The notes under the pieces are model-generated. The model did no database searches. It was not told where the DNA came from and worked only from the letters and a program-made list of their open reading frames with translations. This document shows positions 1 through 8,203 of a DNA stretch of 64,000 nucleotides, piece after piece. Source of the stretch: Microbacterium sp. SORGH_AS_1204. Lineage in GTDB: Bacteria > Actinomycetota > Actinomycetes > Actinomycetales > Microbacteriaceae. The stretch lies in contig NZ_JAUTBD010000001.1 of assembly GCF_030818935.1 (NCBI RefSeq), forward strand, positions 3,410,001-3,474,000, in the 5' to 3' direction. Every line of letters begins with the position of its first letter. Position 1 is the stretch's first letter. Position numbers and translations under genes: made by a program.

Positions 1-1098
1 ACCTCTCGCTGTCGCGAGATCGTGTTCATCCACGGCCAGACGTGCGAGATTCGTCAACGACTGAGCGACCTCTGATGCCTGACCACCCGCACGTCGCAAC
101 TCGAGTGCTTCGAGGAAGACCGCACGCGACCGCGAGAGATCGTTTGTCGCCTGGCAGGCGAGACCGATCTCATCCAAGATCCGGCATCGAACCCGCCGAG
201 CCTCTGCATCGTCGCCGGTCACTAGCGTGATTGCCTGCTCAAGCCGACCAATAGCGGCGACCGGGTCGCGGCGCCGCCTGAGCACGCTGGCCTGAGCAGC
301 AAATGCCTCGGCCGCCGCCGCCGAAAAGAGACCTGAACCGCTCGTTTGTGACATCTCAATCGCGGCCTGCGTGGTGGTGTGCGCTTCCTCGAGATCACCC
401 TCTCGCGCGAGTTGCCGCGCATGAGCGAGCAACTCGACTGGACCGCCTATTGCCGCCGCGCGGCGCAGGTTCGCGCTCCCCGCATCGGCTTGTCCAAGTT
501 CTATGAGCTTCTCCCCTTCAATACGGAGTCTCGCTGCTCGAAGAACCTCGCGTCCGGTTGACGACACGAGTTCGATGTGACGGGGAGTCTTCACAGTTGA
601 TTCCGCACCCCATCCGTCCAGTCGCGCCGAGATCTTGTCGGCAAGATCGAGCGCGTCGGCAACTGACTCGAAGAGCATTGAATGAAGCTCGATCATCTGC
701 GCCTTGAAGGTTGACACCGCGGGTTCAGGAGCGGGGCTGTCGACGAATCCGATCCATACGTCGCGCATCGGTTGGCCGGCTTGTCCAAGCTCGAGCAACC
801 CCGTGAAGATCTCCTCTTCGGTACCTGACGTGTATCCCCACGAACTCCCTGTCTCGGAACCCCAACGCTCCTTGAATACAGCCACCAGAAAGTGGCACTC
901 GCTGATGAGTTCATTGATGGCCGCTTGGGCGCGTCGCGCCGTTCCTCGCTTGTTCTCCCACCCAACGACGCTGAAGCGTACTCGACCGCTCGATTGCCGC
1001 TCGTTCCACTCATCCACTGTCCGGCGGAACACGTCGCGTTCTCGATCGGCGTCGCTCGGCGTTGCAAGAAAGATGTTGAGCGGAAGCACGTCGGTCAC
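1..1098 (-). CDS. TIR-like (DUF4062-type) domain plus TPR protein, partial at the left edge
   Basis: An uninterrupted frame runs from a GTG at 1098 to the window edge: 366 codons with no stop, so the C-terminus lies outside. Residues about 8-115 look like the DUF4062/TIR-like N-terminal domain found in STAND-type and TPR proteins: a first strand NIFLATPSD, then an acidic and basic helix, WENKRGTARRAQ, CHFLVAVFKERWG and SGTEEEIF. From about residue 200 the chain is helical with TPR-like spacing (LARLAVDEHDLATA at the edge). The start is supported by a TATGGT box 6 nt upstream (leaderless). Base composition is visibly lower in GC than the rest of the window, and GGATGCC is absent, which suggests transfer. 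Such architectures occur in signalling and anti-phage sensors; that role here is inference. Confidence 0.6.
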   Translation of the reverse strand, partial: MTDVLPLNIFLATPSDADRERDVFRRTVDEWNERQSSGRVRFSVVGWENKRGTARRAQAAINELISECHFLVAVFKERWGSETGSSWGYTSGTEEEIFTGLLELGQAGQPMRDVWIGFVDSPAPEPAVSTFKAQMIELHSMLFESVADALDLADKISARLDGWGAESTVKTPRHIELVSSTGREVLRAARLRIEGEKLIELGQADAGSANLRRAAAIGGPVELLAHARQLAREGDLEEAHTTTQAAIEMSQTSGSGLFSAAAAEAFAAQASVLRRRRDPVAAIGRLEQAITLVTGDDAEARRVRCRILDEIGLACQATNDLSRSRAVFLEALELRRAGGQASEVAQSLTNLARLAVDEHDLATARG

Positions 1099-1104
1099 GG
1101 CGTG

Positions 1105-1110
1105 ACCATA
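1105..1110 (-). promoter_or_regulatory. Leaderless -10 box for the TIR-like/TPR gene
   Basis: TATGGT on the minus strand sits exactly 6 nt before the GTG at 1098, the usual distance for a leaderless actinobacterial promoter. Confidence 0.45.
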
Positions 1111-1228
1111 CCGCGCGAACGCGCCCGCGGCGACGCGAACGACTTGCAAGAGACGTCAGCTCGACGAGAAAGTGTCACGACAAAGAGGCCCTGAGGGTGC
1201 GCGTAATGCCCGAGATTCTTGACATTCG

Positions 1229-2350
1229 GTGTCATCTCGCCGCGTTCCCGACAACGTCGACGACGTCGACATGCTCTGGCACCCGCGCGCGCAGAGTGCC
1301 CCCGTGAAGCAGCCGTTCTCGAGTCGCGTGCTGTGGGACATGGTCGACGGCCCGATGCCAAGGGGTCTCCTCGGCGTGGGCAGCGGCGACGTCGTCGTCA
1401 CCCGCGAGGCGCGCAGCCTCTACCTGGGCGGCTACTCTTCGAGCTTCCGCAATCGGCTCTACGTCGCCGACGGGTCGATCGACGGGTCGCTCGCGGAGGC
1501 GTCCTGGCGAGTGCGGACCGACAGACGCGGTCGCGCCGCCGCTCTCGCGCCGGACCCGCCGCGGTCGGCCTGGGACGGCGGCGGTATGCACACCCCCTCG
1601 TATCTGCCCGCGACGGACACCCACCCGGAGCGCATCTACTACGCCGGTCGCAGCGGCCGACGTCACGTGGGAGCGGGGAGCTCATACGCCATCGGCGTGC
1701 TCGAACGCCTCGACGGCCGCTGGCGCCGAACCAGTGACCCGCTCCTTCGCGGCGCGGGAGGCAGGCCCAGCCTGCTCGAGCCCCGCGTCGTGCGAGACGC
1801 CGGACGGCACGTGATGTGGTTCCTCGCGGCGCCGCACGAGGTGGCCCCCGGCGAGCAGCCCGATTACGAGCTGCGCTGCGCGACGAGCGCCGACGGAGTG
1901 ACCGACTGGAGCGAACCTCGTGTCTTCGCCACCTCGACGGAGGGCTTCTTCGATGTGGCACTCACGCGCACGGGCGAACGGTGGTCGTTGATCCTCGCGA
2001 GGGGCAGGAACCTGCACGGGACTCGGCCCTACCCGCCCCAGGGCCTCTGGGCGATGTCGGCGCCGCGGCTCTCCCCCGACAGGGCGGACTGGAGCGAGCC
2101 CAAGAGGATCCTCGACACCGACGCCCCGGACGTTCCGGCGTGGATGGGCGCGGGAGTGTGCGATCCCGCCGCGCACGTCGATGCCGCGGGACGTCTCACC
2201 GTGTTCGTCACCGGCACACGCCGTCGTCGATCGTGGCTCGAACTCGCCCAGACCCGACTACGCCGCGGGCGCCGGCCGCCGCCGCCCGCGCCGTTCTTCC
2301 TCGCCACGGGCGTGCTGAGCTTCGACGCTTTCACCGCCCTGGTGGAGTGA
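1229..2350 (+). CDS. GH43-like five-bladed beta-propeller protein
   Basis: This 373-residue protein has repeated beta-propeller-like segments with tryptophan- and aspartate-rich turns (HTPSYLPATD, DYELRCATSADGVTDWSEPR, GVCDPAAHVDAAGRLTVFV), as in the GH43/GH32/GH68 glycoside hydrolase superfamily. The alternating pattern of EPRVV and FFDVALTR blocks is typical of such folds. No signal peptide is visible, so it should be cytosolic. The start is uncertain: the GTG at 1229 has no Shine-Dalgarno sequence, and an ATG at 1271 or 1340 is possible. It is a single-gene unit, convergent with the next gene. I cannot identify the catalytic triad with confidence, so the substrate and even enzymatic activity are unknown. 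Confidence 0.55.
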   Translation: MSSRRVPDNVDDVDMLWHPRAQSAPVKQPFSSRVLWDMVDGPMPRGLLGVGSGDVVVTREARSLYLGGYSSSFRNRLYVADGSIDGSLAEASWRVRTDRRGRAAALAPDPPRSAWDGGGMHTPSYLPATDTHPERIYYAGRSGRRHVGAGSSYAIGVLERLDGRWRRTSDPLLRGAGGRPSLLEPRVVRDAGRHVMWFLAAPHEVAPGEQPDYELRCATSADGVTDWSEPRVFATSTEGFFDVALTRTGERWSLILARGRNLHGTRPYPPQGLWAMSAPRLSPDRADWSEPKRILDTDAPDVPAWMGAGVCDPAAHVDAAGRLTVFVTGTRRRRSWLELAQTRLRRGRRPPPPAPFFLATGVLSFDAFTALVE

Positions 2351-2380
2351 ACACGCGCCGAGCACCCGATCGCGCACCGC

Positions 2381-3052
2381 TCACCCATCCGTGTCCAGCC
2401 ACGACGCGATGTCGACGCCGTGGTTGTCGGGCGAGGCGATGCTCCAGTACGCCGGCGCCTGCGAGTCGTCGACCAGGCGTCCGCCCTCGGCGAGCGCAGC
2501 ATCCACTCGTCCCTGCGCGTCGGAGGCGGGGACGAACACGTCGAGGTGGGTGCGCCCGCGCTTCGGCCGGTCGCCGGTGAGGGGATTGAACGCGAGATCG
2601 GGCGCGATGCGCAGGGGGTCGACGGCATCCGTCTCGCCGACGGGGTCGTAGCCGAGCACGGCGAGGAAGAACGGCCGCACGTCGGCCTCGGAGTGCTGCG
2701 CGACGTAGATGCTCAGCGACTGTACCGCGGTGGGGTCGGCGCGGAGTCCGAGCCGGCCGGCCGCCTGCGACACCGCGGCCGCGAAGAGAGGAGCCGCGGG
2801 CGCGATCCCACCCGTCGCCCACAGGGGCACCCGCACGACGACCGCCTCGGGCCGCACGTCGATGTCGGGCAGGATGCCGTGCTCCTCCGCCGCTGCGGAT
2901 GCGGGCTCCACGAGACTCGCCGCGTGACGGAGCGACGATGCACGGAAGACCGCCTGCACACCGGAACTGACGACCCGCCAGTCGGCCACTCCGGCCGCGT
3001 CGTGGAACTGCTTCGAGCTGATCGTCTGCGCGTCCTCGGTCATGTCGACCAT
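2381..3052 (-). CDS. Pterin dehydratase-like plus glyoxalase-like (VOC) protein
   Basis: The 223-residue product joins two parts. Residues 10-95 resemble the 4a-hydroxytetrahydrobiopterin dehydratase fold (ISSKQFHDAAGVADWRVV, then ASLVEPASAAAEEHG and DIDVRPEAVVVRVP). The C-terminal half resembles the glyoxalase_6/VOC domain (FFLAVLGYDPVGE, RTHLDVFVPASDAQGRV, DNHGVDIASW). This arrangement is common in Actinobacteria and its reaction is generally unknown. The ATG at 3052 is preferred over 3115 because the alignable part starts just after it; 3043 is an alternative. It converges on the propeller gene with a 30-bp gap. Confidence 0.6.
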   Translation of the reverse strand: MVDMTEDAQTISSKQFHDAAGVADWRVVSSGVQAVFRASSLRHAASLVEPASAAAEEHGILPDIDVRPEAVVVRVPLWATGGIAPAAPLFAAAVSQAAGRLGLRADPTAVQSLSIYVAQHSEADVRPFFLAVLGYDPVGETDAVDPLRIAPDLAFNPLTGDRPKRGRTHLDVFVPASDAQGRVDAALAEGGRLVDDSQAPAYWSIASPDNHGVDIASWLDTDG

Positions 3053-3223
3053 GAGAGGCCATTCCGGGTGCAAGCGCAAGCAGCCTTGCGGCTGGACCGG
3101 TTCGCTCGTGTGCATGCCGTGTGCGAGACGGCGGAGGACGGTTGCAACGTGCGCACGACGCGTCGGCGAGACGCGGTCTCGCGATCAGCGGCTCAGGGGC
3201 GGGCGTCCCGGAGCGGCCGGGCC

Positions 3224-3970
3224 TCAGCGTGCCGCGATCAGCGCCTCGAGCGGACCCTCCGGCAGCACGACCCACCCCTCGCGCCGGGCGACCCCGAGCA
3301 TTCCGGATGCCGGGGGCTCGAACAGCCGCAACGCTCCGGCCCGCGTCGACAGCGCCGCGATGACCGCGTCGAAGGCGTCGGCCTTCGCAACGGCGAGGGG
3401 GCCGAAGGATCCGAGGTCGAGCCATGGAGCCCGCTCGCGCAGGGAGTCGAGCAGGGTCGCGCGGCGCGTGGCATCCACTCGATACCCCGTCGTGTCGAAG
3501 CCCCACAGCCGCAGCGAGCCGCCGGGGTAGACCTCGAACAGGCGCCCTTCCGCCGCGCGGTCGACCGGGAAGCCGGCCTCGGCGAGACGAGACGTCAGTC
3601 CCGCCCCGCGCAACGCCGTCACGCCGAGGCGGTCGGTCGACACGCTCAGCGGCCAGCGCCCGATGCGGTCGCGCACGACGTGGTCGGTGTGGCGATAGAC
3701 GAGCGTGCGTCGCCAGTCGGCGCCCCCGTCGACGGATCCGAGCGATGGCTCGACGTGGTGAGCCCGGATGAAGTCGACGAAGGCGTCGGGCCACCCCAGC
3801 GGACAGTCCACACCGAGCCACGCGTCGCCGGAGGAGACGGATGCCACGATGTCGGCATCCTGGATCCCGATCTCGAGCCGCGTCAGGTGGGCGACGCCGT
3901 GGGCCCAGTCGATCTCGGCGAGCGCGGTGCCGGGGACGGCGGCGGCGAGGTCGACTCCGATGGTTCTCAT
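3224..3970 (-). CDS. DUF429 family protein
   Basis: A 248-residue protein beginning MRTIGVDLAAAVPGTALAEIDW, which has the RNase H-like first strand typical of DUF429. Conserved pieces include DCPLGWPDAFVDF, YRHTDHVVR, FEVYPGGSLRLWG and KADAFDAVIAAL. The acidic residues on the first strand, after DCPLG and near KADAFDA are where RNase H-like folds place metal ligands, but no activity is established for the family. The ATG at 3970 has no good Shine-Dalgarno but has TAAGCT 7 nt upstream, so it is probably leaderless. It is transcribed alone and diverges from the small membrane protein at 4099. Confidence 0.75.
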   Translation of the reverse strand: MRTIGVDLAAAVPGTALAEIDWAHGVAHLTRLEIGIQDADIVASVSSGDAWLGVDCPLGWPDAFVDFIRAHHVEPSLGSVDGGADWRRTLVYRHTDHVVRDRIGRWPLSVSTDRLGVTALRGAGLTSRLAEAGFPVDRAAEGRLFEVYPGGSLRLWGFDTTGYRVDATRRATLLDSLRERAPWLDLGSFGPLAVAKADAFDAVIAALSTRAGALRLFEPPASGMLGVARREGWVVLPEGPLEALIAAR

Positions 3971-3977
3971 CGTGAGG

Positions 3978-3983
3978 AGCTTA
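3978..3983 (-). promoter_or_regulatory. Leaderless -10 box for the DUF429 gene
   Basis: TAAGCT lies 7 nt before the ATG at 3970 on the minus strand. Confidence 0.45.
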
Positions 3984-4098
3984 GGCGGGCGGGGCGGGCA
4001 CGGGCGGGGGCGAGGCTGAGGGGAGGCACCCGCTGCACAGCCCGCGCCCGTCGGCAACACACCCCCCGATCGGCCGCGCGACCTGGGAGGATCGGGGC

Positions 4099-4470
4099 AT
4101 GGCAGACGACGATCTTCCCGATTCGCTGGAACCGGCGATCGACGTGCCGCCGCGCGACGAACCGCCCCCGCCCCCGACACCCAAGGGCGACCTGCGCGTG
4201 GCCTCCGTGGTCGCGATCGTCACGGGCGTGGTCGTCATCGCGTGGTACCTCTTCGTCGTCACGGCCAGCACCATCTCGGAGCTCGACAACCTGGCGTGGA
4301 TCCAGATCGGCATGTGGGTGCTCGCGGGAGTGTCGTTCGTGTGCGGCATCCTGAGTCTGAACGCCCGCATGGCGCGCGAGCTCGCCGCGGCCGGATTCAT
4401 CGCGGGCGTCGCGGCGGGGCTGCTGTCGATCTCGATCGGCTTCTTCAGCGGGCTGGAACTTCTGAACTGA
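4099..4470 (+). CDS. Small three-helix membrane protein
   Basis: This 123-residue protein has an acidic, proline-rich cytoplasmic N-terminus (residues 1-30, with a PPPPPTP run) followed by three hydrophobic segments at roughly 34-56, 66-85 and 94-117. I do not recognise a named family; small DUF4064/DUF308-like membrane proteins look similar. It stands alone between the divergent DUF429 gene and the AraC regulator. The start codon fits the acidic MADDDLPDS opening. No function can be assigned. Confidence 0.7.
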   Translation: MADDDLPDSLEPAIDVPPRDEPPPPPTPKGDLRVASVVAIVTGVVVIAWYLFVVTASTISELDNLAWIQIGMWVLAGVSFVCGILSLNARMARELAAAGFIAGVAAGLLSISIGFFSGLELLN

Positions 4471-4547
4471 GGCGGCCCCGGGTGACGGCACGGGTGAGCC
4501 GCCGCGCGTCGCGGAATATCGCCCGGGCCGTCGCGGTTCGCGGTGAC

Positions 4548-5426
4548 ATGACGCCGGAGCCCGCTCTCGAACGCGCCCTGTCGACGATCGACGTGCATCC
4601 CGGCCGCGGGTGGCAGCAGCAGTTGACCGTCGGCGAACGCCTCACCCTGCCGCGTGGGGCGGCCGCGCTCGTCTACGTGCGGGCGGGCGAGCTCACGGGG
4701 GCCACCCACCGCTCGGCCTGCACGGTCGACGCGGCGGCGGGCACGGCGACCACCGTCGACGGCGGGCGCACGCTGCTCGCCGGCGACGCCTTCCTGTCGC
4801 TCGGATGCCACGACCTCGCCCTCGCTTCCCGGTCGGGGGCCGAGGTCACCGTCGTCCCGCTCGAACTGACCCCGACGGCCGAGACGCGAGCGCTGCCGCC
4901 GCTGGTGTTCGTCAGCGGCTTCGCGCACGCGGAGCCCGCCGCCGCGGGACTCGCCGCGCACCTCGGCATCCCTCACGACACCGGCGGGCGCACCGGTGAC
5001 GACACCATCTGCAAGCTCATGGTCACGACCGTGCTGCTGACGGCCCTGCGCCTGTGGGCCTCAAGCGACGGCGACGCGACGTGGCCTCCGCGCAGCGACG
5101 ACCCGTTCCTCTCTCGTGTCGTCGCCGCGGTCGACGCGGATCCCGGACGCGAGTGGAGCATCGACCAGCTTGCGGCGCTGGGAGCGATGTCGCGTTCGGT
5201 CTTCGCGGCACGGTTCCGCGAGGTCTTCGGCACGTCGCCCGCGGCGCACGTGACCGAGGTGCGCATGCGCCGGGCGAAGCAGCTGCTGGATGCCGGGACG
5301 CCGGTGTCGGAGACGTCGCGCGCGCTCGGCTACGCCTCCGACGAAGGCTTCCGGCGTGCCTTCCGCCGGCACACCGGCGTGGCGCCGTCGGCGTGGCGAG
5401 CCGGTCGGCGGGCGCTCGTCGGCTGA
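4548..5426 (+). CDS. AraC family transcriptional regulator (cupin N-terminus)
   Basis: The 292-residue product has an N-terminal half of beta-strands matching the AraC_binding/cupin_6 type of ligand domain (about 1-170) and a C-terminal double helix-turn-helix (about 185-290). The HTH region shows WSIDQLAALGAMSRSVFAARF and the second helix pair RRAKQLLDAG, ending in the classic GYASDEGFRRAFRRHTGVAPS. The ATG at 4548 gives a full-length member; upstream in-frame sequence is not protein-like. Its convergent neighbour is an MFS exporter, and AraC/cupin_6 regulators often control such exporters, so that exporter is a plausible target (inference). Confidence 0.85.
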   Translation: MTPEPALERALSTIDVHPGRGWQQQLTVGERLTLPRGAAALVYVRAGELTGATHRSACTVDAAAGTATTVDGGRTLLAGDAFLSLGCHDLALASRSGAEVTVVPLELTPTAETRALPPLVFVSGFAHAEPAAAGLAAHLGIPHDTGGRTGDDTICKLMVTTVLLTALRLWASSDGDATWPPRSDDPFLSRVVAAVDADPGREWSIDQLAALGAMSRSVFAARFREVFGTSPAAHVTEVRMRRAKQLLDAGTPVSETSRALGYASDEGFRRAFRRHTGVAPSAWRAGRRALVG

Positions 5427-5515
5427 CGCTTCTCCGGCGCGGATTCGCGGTGCCGGAGCGACGCCGCGCCTTGCCCCGGGCGCGGCGCGAGGGGGGCGCG
5501 GCGGCGAGCGCACGG

Positions 5516-5580
5516 TTTGGGGCGGATTTGGCCGATCGGGGCGAGAAATTCCTGCCCCGAACGGCGGGATCCGCCCCGAA
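5516..5580. repeat. Nested dyad element C (convergent intergenic)
   Basis: Two 8-bp words (TTTGGGGC at 5516-5523 and ATCGGGGC at 5535-5542) are 11 bp apart. After 11 bp comes the inverted word GCCCCGAA at 5554-5561 and again at 5573-5580, also 11 bp apart. Outer 9-bp arms GGGGCGGAT and ATCCGCCCC pair perfectly. It lies between the convergent araC-type gene and the MFS gene and could act as a bidirectional terminator. It shares its geometry with elements at 40124 and 48886. Confidence 0.7.
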
Positions 5581-5594
5581 CCCGTGGGCTCCGC

Positions 5595-6795
5595 TCAAGC
5601 CCGCGCGGGACGCGGGGCACGCAGCGACAACCCGAACAGCAGAGCCCCGACGACCAGGAGCGCGATGCCGATGGCATCCACCGTCATGACGCTCGTCGCA
5701 TCGACCAGGATGCCGCCGACGCTCGCCGCGATCACGATGCCGAGCTGGAACCCGGTGACCATGAGGCTGCCGCCGGCCTCGAGCCGGTCGGGCATGCGGT
5801 GGCCGACCCAGGTGTTGACGATGATCAGCCACGACGCGAAGAAGAAGCCCCACACCGCCACGGCGGCCGCGACGAGCGTCACCGCCCCCGGGAGCAGCAG
5901 GACGATCGCGATCGCGACGGCGATGACGAGTGGCCCTCCCACGGCGAGACGCGCGAATGCGCGGTCGACGATCATCCCACACCAGGATGTTGCCGACGAG
6001 GCCGCCGGCGCCGAACAGCGCGAGCATCAGCACGATCGTGCCCGCGTCGACATCGGAGATGCGTTCGAGCGAGAGGCGGATGTAGGTGTACGCCACGAAG
6101 TGGCCCAGCACGACCAGGACGTGACCGATCATGCCGCTGCCCACCCCGGGGCGCCGGAGGGTGTCGATCAGGATGCCGATGCTCGACGCGGCGGCCGGCG
6201 GAACGGGCGGAAGCGCGACGCGCACCGCGATGCCGATGGCGGCCGTCAAGGCGGCGACGAGCAGGAAGACGGAGCGCCAATCGAGCACCTCGCTCAACGC
6301 GACCCCGAGGGGAACTCCGGCCACCGTCGCCAGGGAGACGCCGGCGGAGCCGAACATGACGGCGCGCCCGATGCGGTCGGGACTCGCCAGTCGCGCGGCG
6401 ACCGTGATCGACATGGACCAGAAGGCGCTGATCGCGGCTCCCAGCAGGAACCGCGCGACGAGGATCGCCGGCAGACTCGGCACCAGGGCGACCACGAGAC
6501 TCGACACAGTCGCCGCAGCGGCCGCGCCGACCAGCAGCGTGCGGCGGTCGAGGCGGGGGAGCAGCAGTCCGACGGTGGGGGCGAAGAGCAGGCCCGCCAG
6601 TGCGGTGACGGCGACCGTCTGGCCCGCCTGGCCCGGAGTGACACCGAGCGACGAAGCCATCTCGGTGAGCACCCCGTTCGGCAGGAACTCGGCGGTGACC
6701 AGCAGAAAACTCAGCAACATCACGACGATGAGGCCGCCGTACCGCAGGACGGACGGACCGGTGACGGGCGTGGGAACGGGGGCGGTGGTGGTCAT
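5595..6795 (-). pseudogene. MFS transporter (DHA1-like efflux), frameshifted
   Basis: The reading frame starts at the ATG at 6795 (MTTTAPVPTP) and encodes a 12-helix major facilitator with the usual first helix GGLIVVMLLSFLLVTAEFLP, the loop PRLDRRTLL and the helix-5 stretch SAGVSLATVAGVPLG. At about 5976-5978 the frame breaks. The last four helices continue in another frame from about 5975 (MIVDRAFARLAVGGP) to 5595. Removing one G from the GGG triplet there restores a continuous protein of about 399 residues. So the gene is either recently inactivated or the base is a sequencing error. It belongs to the drug/arabinose-efflux type of MFS; the substrate is unknown. Confidence 0.75.
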
Positions 6796-6934
6796 CTTCC
6801 GATCGTCGCGCGACCCCTCGGTGCGCGCCGGGCCGTTCGTCCGCGGCATCCGACCGATCGTCCGGCGGGGCCCACGGCAACTTCGGCGCGCCCGCTCGTC
6901 GGCACCCGAGCATGCGAGTCTCCGCGCGCCGTCC

Positions 6935-8203
6935 TCAACCGGCGCGCGAGGCCCGCGACACCGCCCGCTGCGCCCGCCACACCAACAGCAGCCCGACAAC
7001 CCAGAACGGCACCTGCACGAGCTCGGCCAGCCGGAAGGCGGCGGGCGAGTACTCCGCCCCACCCGCCTGCAGGGTGAGCGCGGCCCCGATCGCCAAGATG
7101 ACCAGGATGCTCGACGAGAAGCCCGCCCCGTTGACCACGCCCGAGGCGGTGCTGAGCCGTTCGCGCGGGTTGTGGTCGCGCACGATGTCGAAGGCGACCA
7201 TCGAGGCCGGACCCCCCGCGCACATGGCGAGGGCCAGCACGACCAGGAGCGCCAGCGGCGCGCCAGCGGGGAACGCCAGCACCGACGCCCACGACGCCGC
7301 CTGCACTCCGACGACGCCGACCACCAGCGGCGTGCGCGCGTGGGGGAAGCGTCCCGACGCCGCGCCGACCAGCGGCCCGAGGACGATGCCGCCCACGACG
7401 TAGACCGAGAACAGGGCGCCGGCGGTGCCGGCATCCACTCCCTGCCCGGCGGTGAGGAACGGGAAGCCCCAGAGAATGGCCCCGAAGGCGTTTCCCGAGA
7501 ACGACGTGACGAAGTGCACCCAGAACGCCAGGCGGGTTCCCGGCGACCGCCACGCCTCGCGCACCGCGCGCACCACCGAGGTGCGCTCGACGACCGCGGG
7601 CCGGCGTTCGCGCACGGCCACCGCGACCAGCACCGCCGTCAGCGCCGTGAGCCCACCGAGCGAAAGGAAGGCGGCCGTCCAGCCCGAGAATCCGACGAGG
7701 GCCGCGAAGGGCACGACGCTGATGATCTGTCCGAACTGGCCGAGGAGGCCGGTCACCTGCACCGCGGTCGGCGCGAGTCGCCGCGGGAAGCGCATGCCAA
7801 TGACGCGCAGCACACCGGGGAAGATGGCGGCCTCGCCGGCGCCCATGAGCAGACGCGCGGCGATGGCGACACCGACGTCGGGGGCGACGGCGAGCAGCAC
7901 CTGGGCCGCAGCCATCACGGCCATGCCGGCCGTCAGCACGGTTCCCGCGCCGAACCGGTCGAGCAGCAGACCCACGGGCAGCTGCAGTGCGCCGTACACG
8001 CCGAGCTGCACGACCGCGAGCAGCGACAGCGTCGCCGCGGTGATCGCGAACCGGTCGGCCGTCTCGATGCCCAGGGCGGAAAGAGACGTGCGATTCACGA
8101 TCGACACGACGTAGGCGACGATCCCGACCGTCCACGCGGCGACGGCACCGAACCCGAAGGGCGGCACGGACGACCGCGGGACGACCGGGATGGCGGCCGT
8201 CAT
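6935..8203 (-). CDS. MFS transporter, coupled to the alpha-mannosidase gene
   Basis: A 422-residue major facilitator with 12 hydrophobic segments. It shows the helix 2-3 loop signature LLLDRFGAGTVL and a helix-5 motif RLLMGAGEAAIFPGVLR. The gene overlaps the end of the upstream GH38 gene by ATGA (start at 8203, GH38 stop at 8202-8200), which implies translational coupling. The family carries sugars, sugar acids or peptides. Coupling to alpha-mannosidase suggests import of mannose-containing sugars or handling of the hydrolysis product, which is inference. The C-terminus ends in a basic tail on the cytoplasmic side. Confidence 0.8.
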   Translation of the reverse strand: MTAAIPVVPRSSVPPFGFGAVAAWTVGIVAYVVSIVNRTSLSALGIETADRFAITAATLSLLAVVQLGVYGALQLPVGLLLDRFGAGTVLTAGMAVMAAAQVLLAVAPDVGVAIAARLLMGAGEAAIFPGVLRVIGMRFPRRLAPTAVQVTGLLGQFGQIISVVPFAALVGFSGWTAAFLSLGGLTALTAVLVAVAVRERRPAVVERTSVVRAVREAWRSPGTRLAFWVHFVTSFSGNAFGAILWGFPFLTAGQGVDAGTAGALFSVYVVGGIVLGPLVGAASGRFPHARTPLVVGVVGVQAASWASVLAFPAGAPLALLVVLALAMCAGGPASMVAFDIVRDHNPRERLSTASGVVNGAGFSSSILVILAIGAALTLQAGGAEYSPAAFRLAELVQVPFWVVGLLLVWRAQRAVSRASRAG

